From contig CAXIPT010000004.1 in the NCBI GenBank assembly GCA_964030475.1, positions 3,960,211 through 4,024,210 on the forward strand: a stretch of DNA of 64,000 nt. The letters are read 5' to 3'. A program made the position numbers and the translations under genes. The stretch's first letter is position 1, and each line of letters begins with the position of its first letter. Below the pieces are notes generated by a model. It saw nothing but the letters and a program-made list of their open reading frames with translations. It ran no database searches and was not told the DNA's origin. Shown piece by piece: positions 54,801 through 64,000 of the stretch. Source of the stretch: Tethya wilhelma (lineage: Eukaryota > Porifera > Demospongiae > Tethyida > Tethyidae).

Positions 54801-57800
54801 GACAGACTTTCCATGAACAAAGAGGATTGAACTGTTTGTTGCAACTATTGCCCCTCGTAATAATAAGCAGTTCTTAACAGTAATAGCTTCAATTTTGGCC
54901 CTATCAATGTCACGAAAAGTCAATACACCTGCGCAATTTGAACATTTAACTCCAGTAAACACTACTCTTGTGAAGTGAATAAGTTTCTTTGTTCGATCTA
55001 ATAACTTTCCTTCTGGGCTAGTGGGTAGGTAAACAATCACTGGTCCGATAAAGTTACAGTCTTCTACCTTTGTATACACTTTTCCAGCTAGTTCTATTTT
55101 GACTCCATTATGACCCTTGTTTTCTCCTTCTGACAGCGTGGTCCATGGTCTGGCTGAAATGATGTTATCTAAGCTAGCTTTTGATACTACTGTGCTACGG
55201 CTTCTTAGATGAAGGCCTAGGTTGTGTGCACGATCTTTATTGTGTATTGTAAGGTTGTGAATTAGAACTTCAAATCTATAGTCCACCTCTGTGTTTAAGT
55301 CAATCACAAGACCACCTGTGTATTCGAATGGCCAACTCTCATCTCTGTTATTCCTAAACTTTGTTCCTGAAATCTCAAGATGAATAAATGTGATTACATC
55401 TTTACGGAGCCTTAGCCTGGTCAAGTTGTTAAGTTTAGAAATAATCATACAGCCTCTCCAATTGTAGGAAAATTCAGAATTTACTATACTGACATTGTGA
55501 TACACTTGATGCAATAAGAGACCAACCCCAGTACTGTTGTACACTTCAACATTCTCCATTGATATATGTGACGAATTGGTAATTTTGATGCAAGTCATGT
55601 AATAGCGGTCAAATACACTATTGTCCAGCCGGATAGAGATCTTTTCACCATATGCTGTGCAGCCATGTATTTTTAATCCCATGAATCGTACTCCGGTAGC
55701 ATTTTGTAGATTTATGTTGTATAATGAATTGTTTGAGCACCGTATTATTGCTATACTTTGAAGATCTATGTCTGAATATCCAATGATTTCAAAATTAATA
55801 ATGTTTTCAATGGTGAGTGAACCATTAGCTGTGATGTTGTGCACTCCTGGTAATAGGACTAGTGTGCTGTTCGATGTGAAGTTGTGCGATGTACTCAATT
55901 CTTGTAATGTTGAGCATTGCGCTTCATATGAAGGGCAACCCACAGACTCGCTATCAAGTGGAGTTGTCGGAAGAGCATAGACAAAGGTTGTAGTTTCAAC
56001 TGCCTTCACAAATTGCAAAGCTATTAGCAGGATGCCACTGAACAGCAAGACCCTTCTCAAGTCCCCCATGTTATTCTTTACTTCATGAAAAATATATTTT
56101 CAGACTCTGATGTACTAAAGTAGTTGAGGAAGGATAAATGCTTTTAAAGAGTGTATTATTAATTTAATAGATGGGAATTTGCAATTTTTCAACATCATGT
56201 ATTTGGGAAATTCAAACTTTACTTTTGCGTACAGCTAGATTATGGTTGGGAGTTACAGTTTATCAATAACAGAAGTAGTATGTATAGTATGTTATGTTTA
56301 CTTTCCAAAGTCTTTACCATGGTATATACAATCAAACTTCAAAGTCTTATAAAAGAATTTAAATTATTTGGGGAAAAATAGAGTTAGTAAATCAAAGAAT
56401 TGCTATTCAAAGCAATAATTATGTCAACATCATGTGTATAGATTTAATTACAAGAGAACAAACTAATATGTTGAACTTCAATCTAGTTTGCTCAAGTAAC
56501 TTACTAGATACTCAGTATATATAGTATTATTATAAGCTTATCAGTAGCTATTTGCATAAATCTTAGGCTTATCTATTCTAAGACTTATAGCTAATACTGT
56601 AAGTCTTTGTGTGTACAATGATTGTTGTCCTTTTTTGTGTCCTAGCTAGTTATGTCCACCAGTAATGCTTCCTTTAGCTCTATGGATGAGTGTGAAATGT
56701 CTGTACGTGTTTGAACTGGTGGGGCAAAATACTCTCTTAATACTTTATGAGTTGAAAAGTATTGTTTCATCTTAGTCTGTAGTTTCTCTTTCAAGTGTCT
56801 TCCTCTTCTTGTCTCGATCATCCTCAAGTAGAGATGGTAGAAGGTGATTAAGACAAACTGGCAGAAGGCAATGCTCACTAAATTAGTACTCATTCTTTGT
56901 GGGTCGTCGTAGAAGTGTGCTCCCATTGTCAAGAGTCCAAGGTTTAACATAAACGATACATCAGCTCCATTTGCCAGTGTTGACTCATAGACTCCTCCTA
57001 CCATCACAAGATAGGAGAAGACACACAGTGAGGTTGTTCCAATAGCCATCAGGTTCAGTGAAGTGTCCCCAGATACATTTAGAGAGAACACGAGGTAAAG
57101 AGCCACTTGGACAAGCAGCAGTACTCCAAACCAGTAGCAATGTTTCTCTTTGAAGGGACCTGTGTAGGCATCAAAGAGAGGCTTCAGTTTACCAACCCAA
57201 CGTAGCAGTCTGTGATGGTTGTACTTCCTTAGCCACTGGATGAAGAGTAGACTAACAGTGTAGGGTATTGACAGACAGAGAAGCACTGTGAGGCCAGCAA
57301 TGAAAAGAGGGATATGCTTTCCTTTGAGGTAGTCCACATTTCCATCATAAAGCCACACCCTTCTCCTGTAGCCATCAGGATAGGTGAGAGTAGCGGATTG
57401 AAAGATTGTGATGATGGTTCGAATGAGCTTTGCATAAGAGAGCAGGAAGAGTGTTGCTAGTACTTGTACAACATTGGAGCCACACAGCCTGGTAACAAAG
57501 ACATAGCGACGACTGAGTGCAATGAGGATGATCATGATGGTCCAGATGTAAAGAGGAAACATGAACTGAAGCCAGGTCTTGACATAGGCATCAAGACCAT
57601 TGTAGAAACACATTTTAATACCAAGGTCAAGGTTTAACCAGGCAATGAAGGTACTGAGAAATGAGCCTGATTTGAAGAATATTGTATTGTTGGCTCGAAT
57701 GATGTTAGCGTACAAAACTAAACCATTTAGCATTCCAGTAGAGACATTGAAATTTAAAGCTAGCATAACAGCTATAAGAAGAATACCCATGGTTGCAGTG

Positions 57801-60800
57801 ATCGGAACAAGCATTAATCCCCACCAACTGGAGCACTTCTTACATTTTGATGTTCCCAAAACTTGACTAAAGTTTGTTCGACATCCTCCACAAAGTGCTC
57901 CAGATCGATTGAAGTCACACTGATCATCAGGGCACTCTAGGTCAACGAATAGGTGTGATAAACTTTTGTTGCAGTAATCAAATGGACAGTGATCATTCAT
58001 GACAACTCCTGGACAGTTGCTATTGTCTATGTTGTTGTTAAAAGTTGCGTTTATCCATTTTTTGCTCGGTTTAATGATTCTAAATGTTTCCATGCTACAG
58101 TCAATGCCATATATTGCCAATAGTGGGTGACAGGTACATTTCTTTGAGGTTAAATCAATGCAAAACCCAGGCGGACACTTTCCGAGAGTAACCTTTATGT
58201 CCAACTGTTGCATCAAGATGCTAATTTGAGCATAATAGGCATCAAGTGTTAAGGATTCATTAGGAAATCTTTCTTACATAATTTGGTTTAAATCGGGTGT
58301 GTTGACTCTGTCAACAGTCAGTCGTAATGTTTCAGTGAGATTTTCTACAGAATAGAAAGTGTATTGTAAAGTTGTACATTGTTTTCTCACAACCTGACTG
58401 TACTGTTCTTCACTTAAAATAGTCGCAGACATGTTAACGTTGCTACTGTGATTGCCAATGAATTTGGTGTGTACCACAGAAGGTACAGTTCCAAAGCTTT
58501 CTCCAACTGCTACAGCATCAATTGACACACTTTTCCCTGGATATGTCCTCACTTTATGCTGTGTTATTGTACAGTTCAGCACTTTTGGTGTGTCTTGGCT
58601 ACATAAGCAAACACGTACTGGGTTAGAAGCTACCACAGATAAATCATGTGGATTGTTAGCTTGATCGAAAATGAACACATCTTGACGAGCAGTGTACATA
58701 TTCCAGCCACCATAAATAGCACTACCAGCAACTTGAGCTGTGTTGTTGAGGAAGCAAAATTTTGCATCATTTGGCTTTATCGAATCTACATACGATGAAA
58801 CTGATTGTGTTGGACTATAAGTAGAATCATCTATGAACATTGCACCTCCTCTATCTGATGCATGGTTCTTGTCAAACCTGAGCACACAGTTAGGTTCAAT
58901 ATTGCTAGTGCACATGTTTAGACGGAAATAAAGTAAGTATTTCATAATATATCCTGTGCAAATCCATAATTGTGATCCAGAGTAAAGAGACATTGCTCCA
59001 CCCTTATCACCTGAGTTACCATCAAATACTAAACTGCTATATTTTCCATATATTGTAAGTTTGGAGTTGTGTAACATCAGGGCACTTTTTGTTGCAATAT
59101 TGTTCTTGAAAATTACACTGCCATTCAGTATTGCAACTCTTGACTTTTCACGGACATCCAGTATGCTACAGTCTTGAAAAATAGATCTCAAGCACGAGTT
59201 ATTTTCAAAAGTTAGAACACTGTGTTCACTAATATTTAGATTACTTTCTCCTCTGATAACCAAGCCAGCATTGTTTCCTTTAATGACTGATTCTCCAAAC
59301 ATTGTGAGATAACTCTTGGTTTCACTAAGTATTGCTCCCTCTCCTGATGTGCTGTTTTCAATAGTTATGTTTTGTAATTGGCCCTGCCTAATTCCCCAAA
59401 AGCCCATTGCTGCACATGGACATTGAACATCATGAAATTTTATGTTACTAAACTGCACAACTGTTAGATTCTTTGTTTGCTTATTGCAAACTTCATCTGA
59501 TTCACTATGAGTTGTTGAAACACATGATTGGTAACCTGTAAATTGACCCTCTTCTACCAATGTATGCATGCATCCTGAAGTTTTTATGAAGAATCCAAAA
59601 TAGCGTATATTTTCACAATCTGTCATTCTCAAAGTCTCAGCTTTAGCATTAAAAATCAAGTTTTGTATTTTTAGTTGTGATGCTACGATAGTACTTATCA
59701 AGTATATGCCTACATTGCGTATATTGTTTAGAGTAACATTGTCTATATGGACCCTAAATCCTCGGTTCACCAATGAATTTAGGTTTATGTAGATTTCTCT
59801 GTGGTTTAAAGCTCGATCAAAAATGGACCTGCCAAAAAGTTTGTTGTCCCTGAAGAGTGAGTCAGTAATTTCAAAACGGATGAATTTTGTTTCATTCTTG
59901 GAGTTTGTGGTATCTTTCATTTGAGAGATTACTATTAAGCTTTGAATGTTGTATGCAAACTCACAATCTATAACCCTCACATTATTGTATACAGAGCGCA
60001 ATAGAAAAGCCGCTCCTCTACTATGGTGTACTTTAATATTCTTTATTGTAATGATCGATGAATCCTCAATTTTGATGGTGACTTTTGATGGATTCATGTA
60101 AGTGTTATACGTCAAATACGACAAAAACACACCAGCAACTAGTCCTAGATATCTTGTACTACTACCACTACAGCCATGCATCTCAAATCCCATTAGCATC
60201 AGTCCAGTAATATTTTCTAGAACAATATCAAATGCCAAAGAGTTTGAACACTTTATTACTGGTGACACTTGCCTTGATTCATATTCTGAAGCTTCTCCAA
60301 TGATTGCAACGCTTGTGAGATTTCCAATAATGAGAGAAGTGTTCCTTGTAATGTTATGTACTCCAGGCAGCAGTATGAGTGTTGTGTTTGAAGAAAAGTT
60401 GTAAGTTTCACTAATCTCCTGTAGCGTGTAAAACTGACTTGAAGACTCACAAAAAGTGTTGATTGAACCACCATTTCTGCTGAATGGGTTTGTGGGAAAG
60501 ACATAAATAGCTGTTGTACTTGCAAGTCCCAATGTAGAGCAGAAGTGCAGTATCATGAAGTTCAACATAAGATTATTTTTCTTTGCCATGGTATAATAGG
60601 ATTATAGAGTTCGAAGCTTCTGAAATTATGTTAATTGTTAACAAATGCTTGAACCTATTATAGTACACAAACCATGATAAATTTTGTGCAGCTCATAAAA
60701 TGGTTTTTTGTTTCAATTTAGTTTCAGTTAGAGTTAGTCAACATTGACAATACAAAATAGGTGTATTTATTAAAATTATAGGATTTGTATTCCAAAAGTT

Positions 60801-63800
60801 TCCCTATAATTATAAAGTTGATTATGTTAAACTTTGGGAATTATTGCCCAAAGATGAATAAACGACAGACTTTCAGAAAACTGTTTTCAAATTGGGAGAA
60901 CTTGAGTATTGCTGTCCTAATCTGAAGTAGTAGGTGCATGTTGTCAGCAATCCAGGATGGATGGAGACTATAATAATTCAAAGTGTGCATGATTGGATGA
61001 GATTTAGAGGTTGAATAAGTATAGATAGTAGAGAGTGTCTGTGACTTCAGTCAGTAATATATAGTTCATTCTCTATGGATGACTCTTACATATCTGTAAG
61101 TGCTTAAACTGATTGAGCTAACTACTCTCTAATACATTCCTTAACATCAGAAACAGTTTGATTTTAGTCCACAATCAACTTTTCATAATCATCGTCTACA
61201 ATCTTCCAGAGAAAGCTAGTGTACTATTAATTTTTTATTTATTAACGAACTTAAACAAAACACTTATACTCAAACAAACTATTCCTTTGTAGACACAATG
61301 AAAAATAATTTAGTAAACTCTAGCACTTGTGTACACAAGCACTCATGCAGTGGCGTAGCCAAACCAGTGCCTACCATGCAGGGCCTGTGTCCTACCATTT
61401 GTTCACGGTGCCCTACTAAATTCTCACTGAATCAGTTGGCAGTCTGTTCATTGAGTACAAACTCAAGTGAACAACAAGACTGTAATTTTAACGGCTGAGA
61501 AGGATAACTGACACTGACAATGACTGATGCAACAAGCTTAGAATGGCATTTTAAATGCCAAATTCTCACTAGAAATGTTTGCCATGAAGTAAAACAGTGA
61601 AGGTCATCAAGCAAAAAAGGGCGTAGTTCCATTGCTGTTGTACTACTAAAGTGTTGCTTTAGGGATCAGTGCCCTGCCAACTGTTAGTGTCTAGCTACAC
61701 CACTGCAAGCACTACTATAGCCACAAGCTTCTGAGCTGCTCACGATCACTTTAATGCGCAAATGTCGTCAGTAATACACATCTTATAATAATAATTATTA
61801 TGATTTCAACTTATAATTTATGGATCCTTTGTAGTGTATGGGTTTCCCTACGAGTGTACATCATTCATTGAAGAGGAGCAGGAAGAGCCCTATGAGATTG
61901 TTCTTGGCTACATCAAAGGAAAAGAAGAAGTAGATCAAGATATCACCTTCCAAATATCGTCAACACTTCAAACTGCATGTAAGTCCAAAGGATCAAGGAA
62001 AACTTAGTCTTTAGTTGTAAGACTTAGATTATTCAAGCATTATAATAATAGTGGTCAATATTGAAGCCATCTTGATGCTTGTTAACTGTTTTTATTGATT
62101 TTTTTTTGCACAATTACATTATAATTTTGTATCAATGATTCTCTACTTGTGCAGCTGTGGATGACTTTAATGTGTCCACTGACAGTGTTCTGGTCCGGGT
62201 CTCAGACACAGAGCTGCAGCGATTCGAAGTCACTCTGATTAAAGATGGGATAGCAAGGGAGCCGAATGAGAACTTTGCACTAGAACTGGCCGTCCGTGGT
62301 CGTGGACCAGAAGGAAGGAATGTGTTCTTCTTAGACAACAAAAACATCACCATCGTTGATGCAGATGGTAAGCATTGTCACTATGATGCTCAGTTCTACT
62401 GTTGTGTGTATGTATCTATGATGTATAACTGTTGAATACACAATACCATGGAGGTGTGCTATTGAATTGCATGTATAGCATAACACTCTGACTTTAATTA
62501 ATCCACCACTATAAAATTATTAGTAGTAGTTACGACTCTGGAAAGCATGTTTTTCAAGGTCAAAAATTATACATCCCTACAGCCTAGGTAGGCTGTTTTT
62601 TCCTCATATTATTTGTAAGTAAAATAGCTAGCACGTTTCAGTTATTCTCGATAATAGATCCCACCCAGGATTATTTATTATACTTGCCTCCTATAGTATT
62701 AGTTTAGGGTAACGTGCATTGCTATCAATTTATTATTGAGCTCAAACTTCCTATGAGGAATAGTTCATAAAATGATGAAAATAACAATAAAATAGTTATT
62801 ATTCACATGTATGTATGAATTAATGGCAATTCCCTTCTCTTGTAATCGTGACACTGTATTGTCATTGATCTTATTAGAGAAGTGCTCCTATGGTATTGAC
62901 AGGCGGTGCCCCAGCAGGAACCCTGCTCTCTGTGCCTGTGCCACTGGCTACAAGGAGCCAGACTGCTGTCAATGTGTTGATGGCTTTATCCTGGACCCTG
63001 ACAACGTGGTGTGCATAGGTACGTTAACAAAGCTAACTGATATCACATTGACAGCAAGCATGATATTGATTATAATTATTATATGACTAGTAAGTCAACT
63101 TATCCNCTGTAGTGTTGAAAAAAGTGAATGAACAAGTAGTAAAAATTTCAAAAAAATAAGTAGTGTAGGAATGGGCAGTGCGGTAAAAAGTATTGGAACA
63201 AGGCACGGTCTCAGTTTCGGCACATGACTACTTCATTTTTATGCCCAACTCTTGGCCAGCAGTCCAGTTCAAGTTATATACCTGTTTGTTATGGTTTACT
63301 CCATTGCTTAGCCAAGTGATTATAGTTACTGTAGAAATTGAACCAATGCGTGCAATAAGCTATACGTATACGGTACTATCAGTGTACAGATTATTGCAAC
63401 AGGACACTGAAAAATCCATATGAGGGATCAAGAATAAAAATGAAGTAGTCATGTGCCGAAACTGAGACCGTGCCTTGTTCCAATACTTTTTACCGCACTG
63501 CCCATTCCTACACTACTTATTTTTTTGAAATTTTTACTACTTGTATAATAACATCTTCCTTTTCCTTACTGTGCATGAGTGAAAGGTCAAAGGAAGGAGC
63601 CTGAGATGATGATAGAGCCCGGTCATGCAGTGTTGTTGCATGAATGTTATAGCTACATTTAAACCTAATTTGCATAGTCACTTTAATCTCATTTCTGATC
63701 CATACAGAGGTTTGTTCTGAAGGAGTGGTCAGTTGTACTGGTGGGGTGTGTGAGTGTCATGCCAACTACACTGGAATAGACTGCTGTGAATGTGCTGTTG

Positions 63801-64000
63801 GATACTACCGTGAAGAATCCACCGGACTTTGTCTAGGTATACATCTCAGTCAGTACTCTATCTCTATAATACACACAATGACCTATAATGACTATTGCTG
63901 CATGTACAGAGTATTGTGACCCTGGTCTTATGGGATGCTCTGATGGTGTCTGTACTTGTGATACTGGGTACACCGGACCAGGGTGTTGTCAGTGTGTTCC
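51654..64000 (+). CDS. Paralogue of the secreted Calx-beta / EGF-like gene, partial
   Basis: Exons match the second module of the 35397-47974 gene in order: Cys-rich exon 51654-51800 (DLVDCYTDSTCGG, RELCC), linker exon 61835-61978 (VYGFPYECTSF), Calx-beta exon 62155-62367, and EGF-like exons 62878-63018, 63708-63836 and 63910 to the window end. The last three correspond to 42295, 42778 and 43161 of the first gene. Splice phases are again 1. Upstream exons (signal peptide, first module) are not present between the N at 50514 and 51654, so the start is missing or the gene is a fragment. The intron 51801-61834 is about 10 kb, while its counterpart is 263 bp; it contains two opposite-strand membrane protein genes. 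The 3' part lies beyond the window. Confidence 0.65.
52137..56069 (-). CDS. Large intronless beta-helix-like ectodomain / multi-pass membrane protein
   Basis: Single exon, 1310 codons. A signal peptide (LLFSGILLIALQF) is followed by ~700 residues rich in Asn-x-Ser/Thr sites and short beta-repeat phrases (IENIINFEIIG, NSLYNINLQN, GGAMSLYS, GGAVFIDDST, AGSAIYGGWNMY), typical of right-handed beta-helix (pectate-lyase-like) folds. A Cys-rich stretch (CPLGFSFD, KKCTCH, CPFDYC, CGECQ, KCKEC) then leads into about eight or nine hydrophobic segments (VPIAGIMGVLLIALMLALYL … FVLITFYHLYL) and a basic cytoplasmic tail. I know such proteins as uncharacterised expanded families in sponges and other invertebrates; no ligand or function is known to me. 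It is likely at the plasma membrane, perhaps receptor-like. It lies inside the 10-kb intron of the opposite-strand EGF gene. Start supported by the identical MGDLRR in the 49675 fragment. Confidence 0.8.
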   Translation of the reverse strand: MGDLRRVLLFSGILLIALQFVKAVETTTFVYALPTTPLDSESVGCPSYEAQCSTLQELSTSHNFTSNSTLVLLPGVHNITANGSLTIENIINFEIIGYSDIDLQSIAIIRCSNNSLYNINLQNATGVRFMGLKIHGCTAYGEKISIRLDNSVFDRYYMTCIKITNSSHISMENVEVYNSTGVGLLLHQVYHNVSIVNSEFSYNWRGCMIISKLNNLTRLRLRKDVITFIHLEISGTKFRNNRDESWPFEYTGGLVIDLNTEVDYRFEVLIHNLTIHNKDRAHNLGLHLRSRSTVVSKASLDNIISARPWTTLSEGENKGHNGVKIELAGKVYTKVEDCNFIGPVIVYLPTSPEGKLLDRTKKLIHFTRVVFTGVKCSNCAGVLTFRDIDRAKIEAITVKNCLLLRGAIVATNSSILFVHGKSVFKSNNVGISLLANSYLIFSQKTTTIFENNVCSSNVAQDGSILGVENSYVVLFNSSVVFRNNTATTSALLLYNSKLGLFNNSTLLFDGNIGVNGGAMSLYSKSQVQVCSGQFFEDYYLRFSIHHIMQCHRNSESVVFQNNYASQKGGAVFIDDSTYFTPAEGPLYSYMRTFHIRSDQSKFSFINNVAEIAGSAIYGGWNMYTALQDQFSFDQANNPDDLSVVASNPVRVCLCDSQDTPNVPNCTTINHAIETYPGKTVSFNAVAVGESFGTVPYVVHTQLITKHSHSEVKLGEGQHSQIVTRQCTTVRYNFHSLYPTEKVLMRLTVDKVSTPNLEQFYTMLKLSQDYDEPDITESIIMEEVQLLMQQLSVTITSKNCPLGFSFDVDSKKCTCHQVLAKYNNIFVCDIETLEVTKPSEKWINATFIHNLDNDTGVIISDYCPFDYCKKILTQISLNLEYPNDQRDFNRSGILCGECQSNFSNVLGTSKCKECFGVWTLVLVPIAGIMGVLLIALMLALYLNVSTGMLNGLVLYANIIRANNTIFFKSGSFLSTFIAWLNLDLGIEVCFYNGLDAYVKTWLQFIFPLYIWTIMIILVALSRRYVFVTRLCGPNVVQVLATLFLLSYAKLIRTIITIFQSTTLTYPNGYRRRVWLYDGNVDYLKGKHIPLFIAGLTVLLCLSIPYTVSLLFIQWLRKFNHHRLLRWVGKLKPLFDAYTGPFKEKHCYWFGVLLLVRVALYLVFSLNVSGDTSLNLMAIGTTSLCVFSYLVMVGGVYESTLANGADVSFMLNLGLLTMGAHFYNNPQRMSTISVSIAFCQFVLITFYHLYLRIIETRRGRHLKEKLQTKMKQYLSTHKVMREYFAPSVQTRTDISHSSIELKEPLLVDITRT
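56642..60589 (-). pseudogene. Second beta-helix / multi-pass membrane protein gene with one in-frame stop
   Basis: Paralogue of the gene at 52137-56069. The first 771 codons (60589 to 58277) start MAKKNNLML with a signal peptide and carry the beta-helix-like ectodomain (GGAMSLYSGS, GGAMFIDDST, AGSAIYGGWNMY). A single TAA at 58276-58274 follows; the same frame then stays open to 56642 with the Cys-rich part (CPPGFCID, CPFDYC, CGGCR, KCKKC), eight or nine membrane segments and the tail ending LLVDITS. No frameshift is involved, so only one codon separates it from a full-length gene of about 1315 residues. It may be a young pseudogene, a polymorphic null allele, or a sequence error. If translated as is, it would give a secreted ectodomain without membrane anchor. 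The ectodomain is more diverged from the 52137 copy than the C-terminal half. Confidence 0.75.
61344..61705. mobile_element. hAT-type MITE with 8-bp target duplication
   Basis: Inverted ends CAGTGGCGTAGC (61348) and GCTACACCACTG (ending 61705), the classic hAT terminal form. The 8-bp CAAGCACT occurs at 61336-61343 and 61706-61713, fitting hAT target duplications if four extra bases (catg) belong to the left end. No transposase frame is seen. It lies in the large intron of the partial EGF gene. Confidence 0.75.
63106..63106. other. Single N, probable contig join
   Basis: Undetermined base in an intron between two EGF exons, about 27 bp left of a long hairpin element, which may have broken the assembly. 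Confidence 0.7.
63133..63544. mobile_element. Foldback MITE with ~110-bp near-perfect arms
   Basis: Arms 63133-63241 and 63435-63544 are reverse complements over about 110 bp (acaagtagtaaaaatttc … cactacttatttt), with a spacer of about 190 bp. The near-perfect match points to recent activity or gene conversion. A related arm fragment lies at about 12736-12770. Noncoding, in an intron. Confidence 0.8.

Noticed and set aside
61136..61250. A fifth degenerate copy of the membrane protein gene left of 61250
   Set aside because: Short phrases (tatggatgactcttac, tgtaagtgcttaaactgatt) recall the tail region of the family, but no open frame or extended match was found.

Overview
The window looks like nuclear DNA of an early-branching animal, most probably a marine demosponge of the Amphimedon type. 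This is inferred from intron-rich AT-rich genes, NACHT-LRR receptors, a Calx-beta/EGF/VWA secreted protein, a kinase fused to kelch repeats, and many small foldback transposons and CA/TG microsatellites. No species assignment was tested. Five single-N characters (7532, 26378, 48991, 50514, 63106) mark probable contig joins, and at least two joins have near-duplicate sequence beside them that looks like unmerged haplotypes.

Layout. 378-3089 (-): exons of an unrecognised gene, head to head with a PARG (poly(ADP-ribose) glycohydrolase) gene from 3837 (+) across a CpG-rich gap. PARG exons 2-6 are repeated at 7663-9334, directly after an N. 10150-12249 (+): one-exon protein kinase / coiled coil / kelch-like protein. 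12250-19058: gene-poor, with foldback elements, a ~380-bp satellite, microsatellites and a tRNA-derived SINE.

19059-33690 (-): two tandem NACHT-LRR genes. Both begin directly with the NACHT module and carry their extra domains at the C-terminus. The first (25951 to 19059) can be spliced in phase into two consecutive subtilisin-like (S8) domains. The second (33690 to 27247) continues into a MIB/HERC2 domain and a C-terminal Death-like domain. It holds only a stump of the subtilase, cut by a foldback transposon whose terminal repeat now seems to supply a splice donor. These are the strongest candidates for an undescribed receptor-effector system.

35397-47974 (+): a complete 24-exon-position secreted protein gene: signal peptide, three cysteine/Calx-beta modules, ten eight-cysteine EGF-like units, a VWA domain; every internal intron whose phase I followed is phase 1. 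One EGF exon is dead. A partial paralogue runs from 51654 to the window end. Within its ~10-kb intron, on the opposite strand, sit two intronless genes for large beta-helix-like ectodomain / multi-pass membrane proteins (one intact, one with one in-frame stop); fragments of two more copies lie at 49067-50513.

Exon limits were read by eye from GT/AG sites, reading phase and comparison between paralogues inside the window; no transcript data or searches were available.
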